Positions 11,227 through 23,335 of a stretch of 60,215 nt of DNA are shown here, one piece after another (positions within the stretch are counted from its first letter, which is position 1; each line of letters opens with the position of its first letter). A program made the translations under genes and the position numbers. Origin of the DNA: Parachlorella kessleri (lineage: Eukaryota; Chlorophyta; Trebouxiophyceae; Chlorellales; Chlorellaceae); NCBI GenBank assembly GCA_001598975.1, contig BBXU01002015.1:1-60215 (forward strand). The letters run 5' to 3'. Below the pieces are notes generated by a model. It saw only the letters and a list, made by a program, of their open reading frames with translations. It was not told the DNA's origin and did no database searches.

Positions 11227-14200
11227 ATGCAAACAAGTGTAATTGCTGGGCGGACGGCGCGGCCGTTTGGGGTGGCCACCAGCGGGAGCAGGGTGCAACG
11301 CAGACAGCAGCGGCACTGCCTCAGAACTGTGGCGGTGGCAGCCCTAGAGGAGCCAGCGACAGCAGACGAGCTAAACGATGCTGAGCTCAAGTCCATGTAC
11401 AAGAAATTCGATCAACTCATCCGCACACATACACCCAACTTCAAGCCTGGTGACAAGGTGGGGAACTACACATACATGCTTGGCCCGGTGGCTTTATCTG
11501 TGACGACCCATGCGTGCTGCAGCAAGCTTGTGGCTCAGAGCGCCGCTGCAGTCCGCCGCACTCAAGGCTGCGGCGTTCATGCCTGCAGGTCACTGGCACT
11601 GTCTACAAGACCGACCAGAAGGGCGCATATGTTGATGTGGGTGGCAAGTCCGGCGCTTTCTGCGCAACAGAGGAGCTCTCGCTAGCGCAGCTTGACAAGG
11701 TGAGACGGTGCCGGTGTGCAAGGAGGGCTCAGACGTGTACGGGCTTCTGCTGTGCCATGCTGTTCTTGGAACCACGCGCCCTGGCGCATAGCTGGCCTGC
11801 CACCGGCCTGATGTGGCAGGAGGTGTTATGTTTAGTCACATTGCACCTTTTCAGTTGAGGCTAAGGGCATGAGCAGCCTCACTCCAACTTGGTCCATGCA
11901 CACTGTGGCTGATGATAGGATAATCTGTGTTAAGACAATAAAAATATCACCTGTTATTGTCCTTTCATTGGAGTCGGAACGCACGTGACTGGAACAATAG
12001 TAATTGAGGGTGCCTTCTTTGCAGCCTTATATCCAAGTGTCCTTGATGGACACCGCAGTATTGCAGCAGAGGTGCCTGTTTTGGAGCCATCCCGGTCCGG
12101 GGTCGTTTGCATTTGACGCTGTGCGCTGGAAGCTGCATTGTGAAGTATTTTTTGTGGACACTGTGGTGGTTCCGCAGGCATCTGACGCGGTCGGCCCCGG
12201 CTCCATGCGCGAGTTTGTGGTGCTGCGGGAGGACCACGACCTGCACCTGTCCATCAAGCGGCTGGAGGCGGCGCTGGCTTGGCAGCGGCTGCGGCAGCTG
12301 ATGGAGGAGGAGGTGTCGTTCCCGGCCACCGTCGCGTCGGTGAACAGGGGTGAGTCGGGTGTGAGCCACGCACGGGTGGGCTGTAATGGGGTTACGCAAC
12401 TGTTACTGGGCGAGTGGCGTTCAAAGTTAGTACCGCTGGAGGCTGTGGAGGTTCCAGACGGTGCGCCAGGCAAGCTGGTGCAGTTGCCACAGAGGATCCC
12501 AGCTCAGAGCTCATATGAAGTATGTCACTGCGAATCAACAGGGGATCTCAGCTCCACCGAAGTGTCTCACTGCGAAACAACCTGCGGGTCAGCAGCTCTG
12601 CTCAAGCCGCCACGTAGGACTTGGTGTGGGTGTGCGTGCAGTAAGCAGGGCAGCATACATTGCATTTTCGTGCCGGTGGAGAACAGTGCAGTGAGGACAC
12701 ATTCCCTGCCTCTGTGCCTCCATCACGCACCGTCACCCAACAGCTGCAGCTTGTGCTTTTGGCAGGTGGCGTGATCCTGCGGGTGGAGAACATCCCCGGC
12801 TTCTGCCCCGGCTCCCAGCTGGGCTTCCGCGTGCAGACCTTTGAGGAGCTGCTTGGCAAGGAGATGTCGGTCAAGGTTACGGAGGTGGATGAGGAGCGGG
12901 GGCGGCTCATGCTTTCCTCCAAGGCTGCAGCACAGGCGGAGAGGACCGCCGCGTTCCAGGTGGGAATCAGCAGCCCAGTGGGCTCGAGGGTTGCCGAGTG
13001 GTGGGGGCACGGGCATTTGAGAAGGGGGAGGTAGTGGGGGTTGGGCGTGCTGTGCTCCCCAGGAGCACGCGGCGGGCGGGAGGTCCGCTTGCCAGGCGGG
13101 GTGGAGCTTTGGGGTTGGTGGTGCTGGTGTTGGCAGGCGGCAGCTAGTGGGTGAGGCGGCGTGTGCCGCTTTACAAAGCAGGAATGTCAGTGGAAAAATA
13201 CTCACTATCTGGGGGAGAATGGTGATGCGGTGATGGGGTGAGCTGCGTGCCGGCGGGGCAGCGGGCAGCAGGGCCGCTACTTGGGTTCTGATGGCCCCTT
13301 GTTGTGTCGGCGACCGCAGCTCTGACCCTTGGAGCAGCAGAGTGCCGCGCAGTTGGGAAGTGGCTGCAGCTAACAGGGGGACTGCCGGGGTGCCGTGCTG
13401 CCGGGCTTGGGACCATGCATATGAGGGCATCACTTGTAAGGGTAGTCCTGCCGCTCTTACCTCCCCAGGCCTGTTGGGTGTGCAGATTGGCGATGTGGTG
13501 GACGGCACCGTGATGTCGGTGAAGCCCTACGGCGCGTTTGTGGACATTGGCAATGGCGTCAGCGGGCTGCTGCACATCTCCCAGATCTCCCATGACCGCA
13601 TCGCAAACGTCGACAAGGTGGGTAGTTTTGTACTTTGAGGTGGGCGGCGTGAGGGCGGTGGGGGCGTGGCTGTCTACAAGCCAAGTGATGTGGGGCGGCC
13701 CTGCTGTCTGCTGCCGTTGCCGCAGCCCTGCTGTGGCAATTCATTCCTTCTCCTTGCTGGCGCTGGACGGTGCCATCGGGCATGGCGTCTTGCAGGGGTT
13801 ACAGGTCATCCAAGCTGGTCTACCAAGTTGCTGTTGACGGGGTGTGCTGCGGGGCATGATCCGGTGGTCCCCGCCATGTGCTGTTAGTGCGCGGTCTCTG
13901 TCTCTCTCTCAGTGCTGACAGGATGCCTGGAGCATCCTGGCAGGTTTTTGTCGGTGCTGATCGTGATACTCTGTGCACCCTGTCAGGTCTTGAGCGACGG
14001 CGACCGCATCAAGGTGATGGTGCTGAGCCAAGACAAGGAGCGGGGCAGGCTGGCGCTGTGCACAAAGAAGCTGGAGCCCACACCAGGTAAGACATGAGGA
14101 GGGGTGGTTTGGGAAGGGGTGTTCACAGGGGTGGGGTTGCGAAATGGTGTGGACGTGGGCCGCTCGGTTGAAATGGTCAGTTGGACAATGCATGTGCTTG

Positions 14201-14616
14201 TTGAGCGGGTGGGCAGCTGGTCGTGGGGCATTAGTGTCGGATCCGAAGGTAGGCATGGAAGGTGGAGGGGGCCGCGTAAGAGGTGTCGGTGGTGCTCTAA
14301 TCCGTTTGTGTTGGGTGGGAAGGCGATGAAATTAGGTGGGAGCCTGCTTGCTTCCGTTATCGTGCTCACCTGGCTGGTGATGTACTCTTTGGTTGGCGAA
14401 GCGGAGCATCCTACCCCGGCCTTGGAGTGCGGCCCAAGTCACACTTCTCAAGAGAGTTGAGCTCTCGCGCTGTCGCTGCCTGTAGGCGACATGCTGCGTG
14501 ACCCCAAGCTGGTGTATGATAAGGCGGAGGAGATGGGGGCGCTCTTCCGTGCCCGCGTGGCAGCAGCAGAAGCAGCAGCGCGCGCTGACGACCTCAGCTT
14601 TGCCATGCCCGAGTAG
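11227..14616 (+). CDS. PRPS1: Plastid 30S ribosomal protein S1
   Basis: Nuclear-encoded S1 of the chloroplast ribosome, which helps bind mRNA to the small subunit in the stroma. Exons: 11227-11457, 11589-11699, 12178-12349, 12766-12959, 13486-13617, 13987-14086 and 14486-14616, 356 aa. The first 45 residues are Arg/Ser/Ala-rich with few acids, as in a transit peptide. Three S1 repeats follow: [19 protein letters not shown] (from about 78), [18 protein letters not shown] (about 160) and [19 protein letters not shown] (about 240), the last with [12 protein letters not shown]. The tail [20 protein letters not shown] and [16 protein letters not shown] matches plant PRPS1 closely. Three S1 repeats rather than the six of E. 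coli is normal for plastid S1. Intron 3 contains a small tandem duplication, and the 3' UTR a long hairpin. Confidence 0.96.
12494..12581 (+). repeat. Imperfect tandem duplication in PRPS1 intron 3
   Basis: Two related units start at 12494 (GGATCCCAGCTC) and 12543 (GGATCTCAGCTC) and end in CACTGCGAATCAAC and CACTGCGAAACAAC. The period is 49 bp with several substitutions and a short deletion. The units are intronic and non-coding. Confidence 0.75.
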
Positions 14617-15980
14617 GCAGCTGCCGAGTGGCAGCACGGCAGTGGCATCGGCACGTGTGGTGCCGGGTGCCCTGGGGTGTCTATCTGATGGAGGTGTGGA
14701 TGTCGGGTTGGAGCTGTGCATAAGTGTGCAGGAGGAGGCGCTGAGCGGCAGCGCGTCACCAGCGGAGGCAGGTCATGCTGTGCACGATCGGTTTGGACGT
14801 CTTGAAAACAGGGTGGAGGCTTGGCAGCAGCAGCAGCGGCGTAGGTTTGGACAAACCTACGCCGCTGCTGAAGCTTCGCTGAGCCCTCCCCCTGACCAGC
14901 TGAAGCCGTGAGTCGCTGGAGGCCTTAGCAGCAGAGGACGTAATGATTGAGGGGAGCGGAGGCGTTAGCATTGGGCGAAACAGCCCCTGGCTAGGCTTCA
15001 ATCTTTCGGTGCATTAGCACCGAGCGTATGCCCCTTGAGGCCCTTCGGTGCTGGGACCGCCTGCTGGGAGCCCGCGCCTTCCAGATAGATTTGGGCTAGC
15101 TAGCAAACTATCCTTTCACAACAGGGTCACAACAGGGTCACCAAGTGCGAGTCTTGAAAGTTGTGTGGTTTCCTGTTGAACCGCCTGATCAATGTGTGTG
15201 TCACCAGTTAGGGCATATGTACCTCCTCTGCAACTTTCCCAGTTACAGGCTGGGCTCCTCGGGTTTCTTTAGGTCGACTGGTTGCCTTGTGTCGCAGGCA
15301 TTGAAGCATGTAATTGATACTGCCTTGGTTGGCCTGGAAACCACTGGACGGGCATCATGCGTGAGGTCTGAGATGGTGTGGGTTCCTTGCATGTTTCTTG
15401 CAGGTCAGGTCAGATACCTCAGGCAGCCAGGCAAGGTTGAGTGCACCAAGGCATTGCTTTGGACCCAGCAAACGTGGTTCTCCTGAAACCAGGCCTGTCA
15501 GTCCAGTTGTAGAAGGAGAAGGTTACTTTCTAAGGTTGTAGATTACTTCTCCGCTCTGTCGCATTGGCCTGCTACCTACACCCGAAAACGTGGTACTCTA
15601 CCAAGGTATTGCAAGGCACTCCTGCGTACTAATCGGCGCACTCGCTGTGCTAAGAAGTCTCCCTTTGACGTTCCATGTAGGCTGTGGTGTGCCATCCGAT
15701 GGTCGTACATGCCACCATAATGCCACTGCCTTGCCATCAAAGGCTAGCGTGAGTGTTTTCAGACGTCCCAGGGCAACTGGATCGCTACTCAGGCCCGTGT
15801 CTAAGCCAGGTTAGGCACAGGACCCGAACTGGGAGGTGCTCCGAACCTGCTTACGTGAGGGTGGGCGTCACCTTGCTGGCGTCACCTCGGCCCCTCCTAA
15901 CCCCCTAGGCAACGCGTTGCAATCCAAAGGTTTAGTATATCACAAAGTAGGTGGCAGCCATTGCAGGCTTAGGAGTTGAC
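14617..15980. other. Intergenic: PRPS1 3' UTR and lipase upstream region
   Basis: No gene is supported here. Apart from the hairpin at 14831-14870 it holds a short tandem repeat (CACAACAGGGT twice, 15118-15140), a possible PRPS1 poly(A) signal TGTAA at 15309-15313 (693 nt after the stop), and an AT-rich TTTAGTATATCAC about 45 bp before the lipase ATG. Open frames in this stretch lack conserved motifs or plausible splice partners. Confidence 0.5.
14831..14870. repeat. Perfect 19-bp inverted repeat (hairpin) in PRPS1 3' flank
   Basis: Arms 14831-14849 and 14852-14870 are exact reverse complements separated by only GA; the left arm ends GGCGTAGGTTTG and the right arm begins CAAACCTACGCC. It starts 215 nt after the PRPS1 stop, so it is probably in the 3' UTR, where the RNA would form a very stable stem. 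Confidence 0.92.
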
Positions 15981-18900
15981 ATGGCGGCCAGTGGCGGCAG
16001 AGGGATTGTTGTGCTCCTATTGGGGGCTCTAGTCCTCCTCAGCGTCGAGCCTTGCAAGGGACGTCTATCCCCTGAGCTGCCAGATAGCCACGGCAGGCGG
16101 ACACTTGGGATCATAGACGCCATTAGGAACGTAGTGACGGGGGGGCACGACCAGGAAAGCGATCAGGACGGCTCACAGGCTTCAGCTCACGGTGTGGTTA
16201 CCTAATCAGTTCGTTGAGCTGAGTATAATCTAGCTGAGGAACGCAGCAATGCGTTGTTGCTGGTGTGGCAGTTGCTGGGTTGATAGCAGGCAGGACCAGA
16301 CACTCTGTCAACCTGGGCCGGCCTGGGACTTGCCTGCAGGGCCAATAGTGACCAAGACTGCCCGTGCCCTGCTCTATGCTGCCACGGGGGAGATGGGGGC
16401 CAACAGAACAGTACCAGTGGCAGCCACACTGCCATTTGGTGGCAACTCGTCAGTGTACATCTTGCGGCCTGGTCCCAACGAAGTAGTACTCAGCTTCAAC
16501 GTGAGGACGAACCAGCTTGTCACTGCCTGTTCAAGTCTGTTTCATTCAAGACTTTAGTCACCGTTGGCGTGAGATGGTCACCTGTTGCTGTTGCTTGGTC
16601 ACACTGCCATGGCGTGGCCACTGTTGCTGGGGCTTTCTGCGGATGGTGGGAAGCTACCACTGACTTGGGGTAGTTGGACAGCCTTGGAGGCTCCTCGGCG
16701 TGTCCAGCATGTCTGCGCCATGATGATGCCCATGTTCTGTAAGCCGTGGTGCGGCGGTGTGCAGGTGACTGAGGTCCCTGTTGACAGAAGCTCGTGGCAG
16801 TCGGATGCGGAGAGGGTACCTTTCTTGCAACAGGTCGGTTCTTGTAAATCATCGTCAAACGAGTACTGCTGGCACCGTAGACTTTGTGGTATACACTGTT
16901 CCCTCTGTTCCAGTTGTATGGGCGGTTGTCCCAGCATGTGTATGCACGGCATTCCTCTACCGCGCTTGCATAGCCGCGCTGGTTGAGCGCAGTAGCTGCC
17001 AAGGTGGCAGCGTGTCCTCCAAGCCAGCTGCTGAACCATCATGCCCCCCCCCCCTCCTGCAGTGGGTGTACACTTCTGAGGCTCCCGCTCAGCTGCTGGA
17101 CCTGTTTCTGGAGCTGGTGGAGGGCCCAGGCCTGAATGGGACCCTGGCGCAAGCCGTGGACGCGGCGGCTGGCGGCAACGACACGCTGCGAGTGCTGTGC
17201 ACTGGTGAAGGCGCGGGTGAGCGCGTATAAGGCGGGAGGGCAGGCGGCAAGCCCGTTGAGACGCCTGTGAAGAGCCTATGAGAGGGGTAGCGCGAGAACG
17301 CCGCTGCCCATTGGTTGTCGTTGTTGATGATTCTCCATTAATGCTCCTGCAAGTTTGCTGGGGGTGCTGGGCGCCTGGTGGTTTGGCGCAGGGGAGATGC
17401 TGTCGCTGCCCTGGAGGGACCTCTTCGTCACCAGCTGTGTCACAGGACAAGTACTTTGGGACAAAACACCACAAACGAGAGACGTGTGCTGAGCCTGGGG
17501 CGTGCAGGCGGTGGCCTTGCCGTGCTCTGTGGCCCCTGGGCAGCTCTGCAGTACGGGCTTGCTGACGTGGACGTCATCACCTTTGGTGCCCCTTGGGTGA
17601 GTCCCGCGCCACACTCATGCTCAGACATGCACCACCCTTGCCGATTGTGGCCGCTATGTTTTCCTCTGACGAGGTAATCCCCGGTCAATGGATCCCAGTT
17701 TAGGGATAAGGGACACCAGTTGGTTGGAGAGCAAGCTGGCTGGGCGCGCAAGCGTCCCAAGTGGGCAGCACACTTCTGCGGTGCGCCCCTGAGCAAAGCC
17801 CCCCTACTGGGCAATTGGACGCAGGCGGGCTTCAACACCCAGTTTGGCTGGTCCTTCACCCGCTTGATCACGCTCTCCCACTTCTGGAACTTCACAGCCG
17901 ACGACCTGAACAGCACCACTGGGTCGGGCCAGGGCATCTTTGCTGAGGTGGCGGACCAAGGTGAGGCGCTGCCAGGTCATGCTACTGTGGGCCCAGCTCG
18001 CAAAGTGCCATGTTGGTAACAGCGACTAAATGTGCTAGGGTGGGTGGTATCGGTGGGGGGAGAGTGGCGGGGTAGGGGGTGGCGCGCTGTGCTAGCATAC
18101 TGCGTTACTAGCCGGCGTCATGCGCTTCCAAGGGCGAGGGTCCTTGCCAGGCATTCTTGGGCAGTGGGCGGAGCAGTTGCTTCTCTGGAGCGGGCTGCTT
18201 CTCCAGTTACTGGGCTACGTGACTCACTCTTTTGAGGTGCATCGGTGGCGGTCTGGTATAGTATGCACCGCTGCATCGTGCGGGGTTGCCATCAGCAGGT
18301 GGGTCTGGGTCAGCAAGTTAGCTTGGACCATGGAGACACCGCTGTGCATGTGCTGCGCTGCAGTGTCGAGGCTGGTCAACACAGATGCGGTACTAGCATC
18401 AATCGTGGTGCCCAACCTGCCGTCATCCATCCCGCCTGGTTGGCCGGATGACATGGGTGAGTGTCCTGCTGTTCTCTGGGAGCTCATTTGTGTATGCCTG
18501 TTCCAAAATGATATCGCTGGCAGTCCTTGCGTTGCATACTCGTATTGCATGTTAGTGATTGTACTTACTAAATGAAAAAAGAAAGAAGGTGAGGTGCATG
18601 AGAGAAGCCGGCCTTGTGAGGCTTGTAGGCGGATCCCTCAAATGCGCAAATTGCATGGCACGCCGTGTCTGTGTATGCCTCCGATTCACAGCCCAGCACC
18701 GTCCTCCGTGCCGTCTTGCTTGCAGACACCCTGGGGGATCTGGCGCCCATAGAGGCCCAGTTCGAGCCCGCCCCTGGCCCCTGCCCCGCCATCCTGTGCA
18801 AGACGCGAAGCTTCGTGAGGGATGCCTGCTGGTACGGCAACGCCAGCCAGCAGACGGAGTACTTCAAGGTGGGGCGGGGGTTTAGGGTTAAAGAGGGGGG

Positions 18901-21687
18901 GAGGGGGGGGGGGGGTGTCTGGAGTGCTCGCTGAGAATAGGTGGGGGAAAAGAACAGGTGGGGGAAAAGAAGGATCGCCAGCAGACGGAGTACTTCAAGG
19001 TGGGGCGGGGGGCGGTAGCTTGAGTGACTAGGTACTTGTGAGGTGCCTGAGCTGTGATGGGGGCACGGCCAGGGGCCCGGATGAATGCAAGCTGGGAAGA
19101 AGGTGCACTTGCATCAGTACTGGTTTGTTGCCTCCGGAGGTGGTGACGACGCGCCTGCCTTGCTTTTGCAGGCGCTGCCACAGACCGTGCTCCACGCTAA
19201 ATCCGGCGCTGATGCAACTGTGGCTTGGTAAGGGCTGGCTTACCTGCGTTCATTCTCATGGATGCTTGTTTGCTGCACACCTTGCACCAACGAACGACTT
19301 GTTGGGTTGGACACTCCTGCTGGTGCCCGGCCCTGCTGCTGCCACTGACCTGTCCGCCCAGCAGAACGCCCATGCTTGATAAGCAAAGCTGCAACTTTCC
19401 GTCTCTCGTGCAGAGACAATCGCACCAACACGCTGTCTCTCTTGCAGGGACAACCACACCAACACAGGCATCATCCTCTGGCAGGGCACGGAGCAGCGGA
19501 TCGACTGGCTGCAAGACGCCATCCTGTTCCAGAGCAGCGACTTCCGCCCGGGCAACCTCAGCGAGGTGCGGAGCCCTGCAGGTCTTAAGTCCATCATGGG
19601 TGCACACTCCAAGAAGTCTCTGGGTGTGGAAGGGTGCCACCAGGGGCCTTGGTGCCTGTTTGTGCCTGCCGACAGGTAGCCAGGGTGCACAGGCGTGGGC
19701 ACAGACAGAGTAGACAGGGTTGGCCACAGCACATTAATGTCTAAGGTGAGCCGGGTCTCCACTGTGCCAGGGCGCAAGTTTGTCAGGCAACGCGGCGAAG
19801 AAGAGCTTATTCTGATGTCGCTTGGCAGACTTGTTGCTCTCGGGCTGCCCATGGCTTGCTTCGGACAGAATGGTTCACCTCCGATGAACTTTGAAGACCC
19901 GAGATGGCTTGGCACCCGCACCTGCCATGCCTCTGCCGTTGCCTGCCTACCCACCTGCCTATGCACCTGGACAGCAAGTGGACGACAACCTGGGCAAGCC
20001 ATCCATTCGCATTTGTACCAGCAAGCGCGGGGAAGTTGGCGCGTTGACCACTACACGACTTGCCCTGCTGCTCTGTAGCTGATACCGGGCGTCAAGGTCC
20101 ACCGCGGCTTCCTCAACCAGCTCTCCTCCCTGACAACAGACCCCGCTGACAGTGACCAGAACATCACCGCCGTGCTGCTCAACCTTAGCAACGGGACGCA
20201 GCCCTGGCGGGTGGTGGTAGCAGGTAAGGACAGGGCTCTGGGTGTGTGGCTGAGGCTTGTGGTGCCCTCAGTTTATGAGGCAGCGCTGTGGGCTTGAGCA
20301 TACCACAAGACGTGGGTGCAATGGGTGCCAAGTGACCTAGGTGCCACCAGGTAGTTGGCCTCATGCAAGTGCGTCTGGGGCTTCCATGGCCATGTGCCTG
20401 TGCCCCGGAAGTTGGCCAAGTCAAAGTAGTTAGCCATGGCACTGGCAGAGCTTGCAGCAGAGGCACAGCGCAGCAGGGTGTGCGCCTGGTTCAAATGCCC
20501 GGGTGTATGTGTCGTCGATGGTGGCAGGCACTCCAACAGAGGAGAGGTATTGGTGAACTCTGCTAACATCCTCCTGTATGTCGTCCGCTCCATAGGGCAC
20601 AGCCTGGGTGCCGCTCTGTCTGAGATGTGCGCTGTGTGGGTGGCGACCGTGTGGCCTGGGGCGCACATATCCGTGTACAACACTGGCGCCCCCATGGCGG
20701 GCGATGGCGACTGGGAGAACATGTTTCGAGCGGTTGTGGGCAGGGCGGTCCGGTGAGCCCAAATCAAGTTGTACCCCTTGTCCACACCCGTTTGGGTGGC
20801 TGTGCTGCCTGTCAGTTGGGCTACTAGCCCCGCTTTGCGCGCCGTGCTATCGCCCTGTCGCCAAGTGCCTCGGCGAAGCAGATCAGACGACCACGCTGAA
20901 CTACTTGCATGTTAACAGAGGTAACCCCAAGGTTGGCATCTTCCCTCCTGACGGCCCCGCACTCATTACTTAGGCCCACCTCACATATTGTTAACAGTTA
21001 AGACAGCCACGCTGGGCTCCCCCAGCGCTTGCCTGGCTGTGGGTGGCTGACTGTTAACTGCCAGAGGTGCTGGCCGCGGTGTGCAGGTATGTGAACCACC
21101 TGGACCAGGTGCCCAGCCTGCCTCCCTTTGACTCCTTCCACCAAGTGCCCGAGGGGCTCTGGCTGCGCGATGATTTGGTGCTGCTGCAGGTGGGAGCTTG
21201 CTAAAAATCATCTACATGAATGTGGTTGGGTTAGCCTTGCCATGCAGCATGCTGCCGCACAGGCATTGTTGTTGCCATGTATTAGCTTGCGAGAATGGGG
21301 TGTGATGGCCATAATGGCACCTGCTGCGGGTCTTCTGTATGTATGCGCCCGGCTGTCCCGCCTGTTCTGGCGATCACACATGTAGTGACTGTGGCTGCCA
21401 CACCCAACTACCTTTAGCGCAAACGCATGTTAGTCTACCGTACGGGTAGTTCGCATCTCCCAAAAAATCCATTGGCAGTGAGAAGTGCAACAGGCACTTG
21501 TATATATCTCAGAGGCTCCCAGCATTGCCACTCGTGTGATGGTGCCTACCTGCAGGACCGGCCCTCCCTGACCGTCAAGCAAACAACTTGGGACGACCAC
21601 AGTTGCGGCACCCTCTACGTGCCCCAGGTTGAGGCTGCCCAAGCGGTCACAGTGCCTGGCTTCGTATACAATGCTACTGCAGCCTGA
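15981..21687 (+). CDS. Secreted protein with two tandem class 3 lipase domains; first domain lacks the catalytic serine
   Basis: Alpha/beta hydrolase of the fungal-type (class 3) lipase family. Exons: 15981-16191, 16340-16500, 17063-17216, 17508-17596, 17825-17960, 18385-18456, 18726-18868, 19172-19227, 19448-19565, 20079-20223, 20596-20752, 21087-21189 and 21556-21687, 558 aa; every junction keeps phase. Residues 1-30 form a signal peptide. Domain 1 (about 70-260) has CTGEGAGGGLAVLCGPW where GxSxG is expected: Gly174 replaces Ser, followed by DVITFGAPWAG. Domain 2 (about 300-550) has GIILWQGTEQRIDWLQDAIL, VKVHRGFL, the elbow GHSLGAAL (Ser431), NTGAPMAG, NHLDQVPSLPPF (Asp487) and TTWDDHSCGTLY (His530), a complete triad. 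Domain 2 should be an active acyl-ester hydrolase in or beyond the secretory pathway; domain 1 looks like a pseudoenzyme. Two separate genes are less likely because phases run through and no second signal peptide is seen. Exon 6 is the least certain. Confidence 0.87.
18845..19010 (+). repeat. Duplicated exon 7 end plus donor, and 17-bp tandem repeat, in lipase intron 7
   Basis: The last coding bases of exon 7 with its donor (AGCAGACGGAGTACTTCAAG followed by GTGGGGCGGGG) recur at about 18976-19010, some 130 bp into the intron. Between the copies lie a G-run (18896-18917) and two copies of AGGTGGGGGAAAAGAA (18939-18971). The second copy offers a decoy donor. Confidence 0.88.
19401..19466 (+). 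repeat. Tandem duplication of the lipase exon 9 acceptor
   Basis: GTCTCTCGTGCAGAGACAAT and the following CGCACCAACAC (19401-19431) are repeated at 19435-19465 as GTCTCTCTTGCAGGGACAAC then CACACCAACAC. The second copy holds the acceptor that keeps the lipase frame; the first offers a decoy acceptor. Confidence 0.85.
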
Positions 21688-23335
21688 GCGCGAGCGGTGG
21701 GCGCCGCTGCTTGGTCTTATCAAAATCTGAACAAAGTAGGCTAGTAGCTAGTGGCTGCATGCCAAGTTTTTGTTTGTTACTTTGTCTGCTTACAAATTTT
21801 GGTCGCAGGCGTCATTTTTGCGCATGGCATTCGTGCGTTGATCTGCTGTGGCATAGAAGGGATTGCATTGGTGCAATCCAATAATTCAGAATGGTTAGTA
21901 GGCTGCACAGTGAGCCAACAGGCGCATGCTGGCTGGCTACCATGGCAGGCTGTGATGGTCCCACTGCAAGTGACTTGCTTTAGACTCACAGCCGCATGGT
22001 TTGATGGTGGTACGTTGTCAAACTAGACCATGGCAGGCTGTAGGCCAAAGGACCTTGTTGTTCATGAGAAAGAATTGCTTGCCTGATGCATAAATCCAAA
22101 TTTGCCACTATTACAAGAACGGGAAGTTCTCCCAGCAAGCACAAAGCTAGATGGTCACAATGCCAGCATTTTGATAAGTTGTAAACGACAACCTACAAAG
22201 GCAGCTTATAGTTCCCAATTATACTAACGGCCCACCAAGGTTTGCAGGTTGGTACAATATTTGCAAATGCCATCCACTTGCATATGGCCCATGATGCTGC
22301 TGTGGCCGGGCACTTCCACTGCATCAGATTATCCTAGCCCACGTCAGGCCAGGAGCTTCATTGGTGACAGATGCATGTCACGCTTTGTGACGAACTGTGA
22401 TAGCATGGGCGATGCAAATGGTTGACTGGATGACATCACGTATCCCACACCAATATTAGTACCAATATTGCCACTGTAGAAAGCTTGAGGACATCCAGCA
22501 ACGAGAATGGGAGGGCAGCAGACGAGCGTAAGCCACGAGGGATATCTTCTAGGCTTGGGAACTGATTGGGAGCACAACACATACAGGCCATTCCGAAAGT
22601 CGAAACAAGGAACTAAGCACAGGCAGAACTTGCACTCACGAACGCAGCCGCAGCAGTGGCTGGGGGCAAAGCTCGAGAGGGTAGTCTTGCACATCGTAGA
22701 CATGCCGGTGCTCCAAACCTGCATAAATCCTCCACTCGTATATCTGTCCTGACAACCCACACTCCCTGTCTTCTCCCATTCTACTTTACAAATCTGCCCT
22801 CAGAGGGACCTCAACCTTGGATTCGCTATCCGCCAGCCATCCCCAGGCTGTCAGCCATACTGGCTCAGCAGCAGCAGCCCCTCCACCACCTCATTCTTCA
22901 GAATTTCTCTGCATCAGCCCTCCTGTCAGCCATACTGGCTGACCAGCAGCTCCTCCACAACCTCATGGCCCCTCACGCTGAGCCCGCCCCGCAGCGCCCT
23001 CACCAACTCTTCTTCCTCTGCAGAGGCGCAGGGCACGGTAGCAGCCCATCAGCCTCCTCTGCACCCTTCCACCTACACACACACAGCCCCCAGCAGGTGC
23101 GGCAGTCTAGCAGACGTAGCATGCGCAGCCAGGGCATGGTAGCAGGTCCCCAGCCCCTTCTGCACCCTAGCCACCACCCCACACAGCCCCTAGGGGAAGC
23201 AGCCGGCGGGCGAATGGCACATAGCTTCTGCCATGCACCCCACCAGCATACAGGACTGGAGAAGGTGCAGCGAGTGCTTGATGCAGCCCCCAACAAGTGT
23301 ACCATGCAGGCTGTCCGAAAGTCCCCAACACTGCT
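21688..23335. other. Convergent intergenic region with poly(A) signals and a 75-bp tandem repeat
   Basis: This holds the 3' ends of the lipase (+) and SBP (-) genes. A plus-strand TGTAA at 22180-22184 (493 nt after the lipase stop) and a minus-strand TGTAA at 22790-22786 (546 nt after the SBP stop) are good poly(A) candidates. An imperfect 75-bp tandem repeat starts at 22848 and 22923 with CTGTCAGCCATACTGGCT. The plus-strand open frame over 22656-23372 looks Ser/Pro/His-rich and unconserved, so I do not call it. Confidence 0.55.
22848..22968. repeat. Imperfect 75-bp tandem repeat in SBP 3' flank
   Basis: CTGTCAGCCATACTGGCT occurs at 22848 and 22923, each followed by a CAGCAG stretch and CTCCACCACCTCAT or CTCCACAACCTCAT. 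The period is 75 bp. Neither strand shows a conserved protein here. Confidence 0.8.

Noticed and set aside
15145..15486. Open frame between PRPS1 and the lipase gene
   Set aside because: No ATG start, no signal peptide or domain, and mixed composition typical of non-coding DNA.
20470..20500. tRNA T-loop-like GGTTCAAATGCCC
   Set aside because: No acceptor stem, D-arm or anticodon arm could be paired around it, and it is inside a lipase intron.
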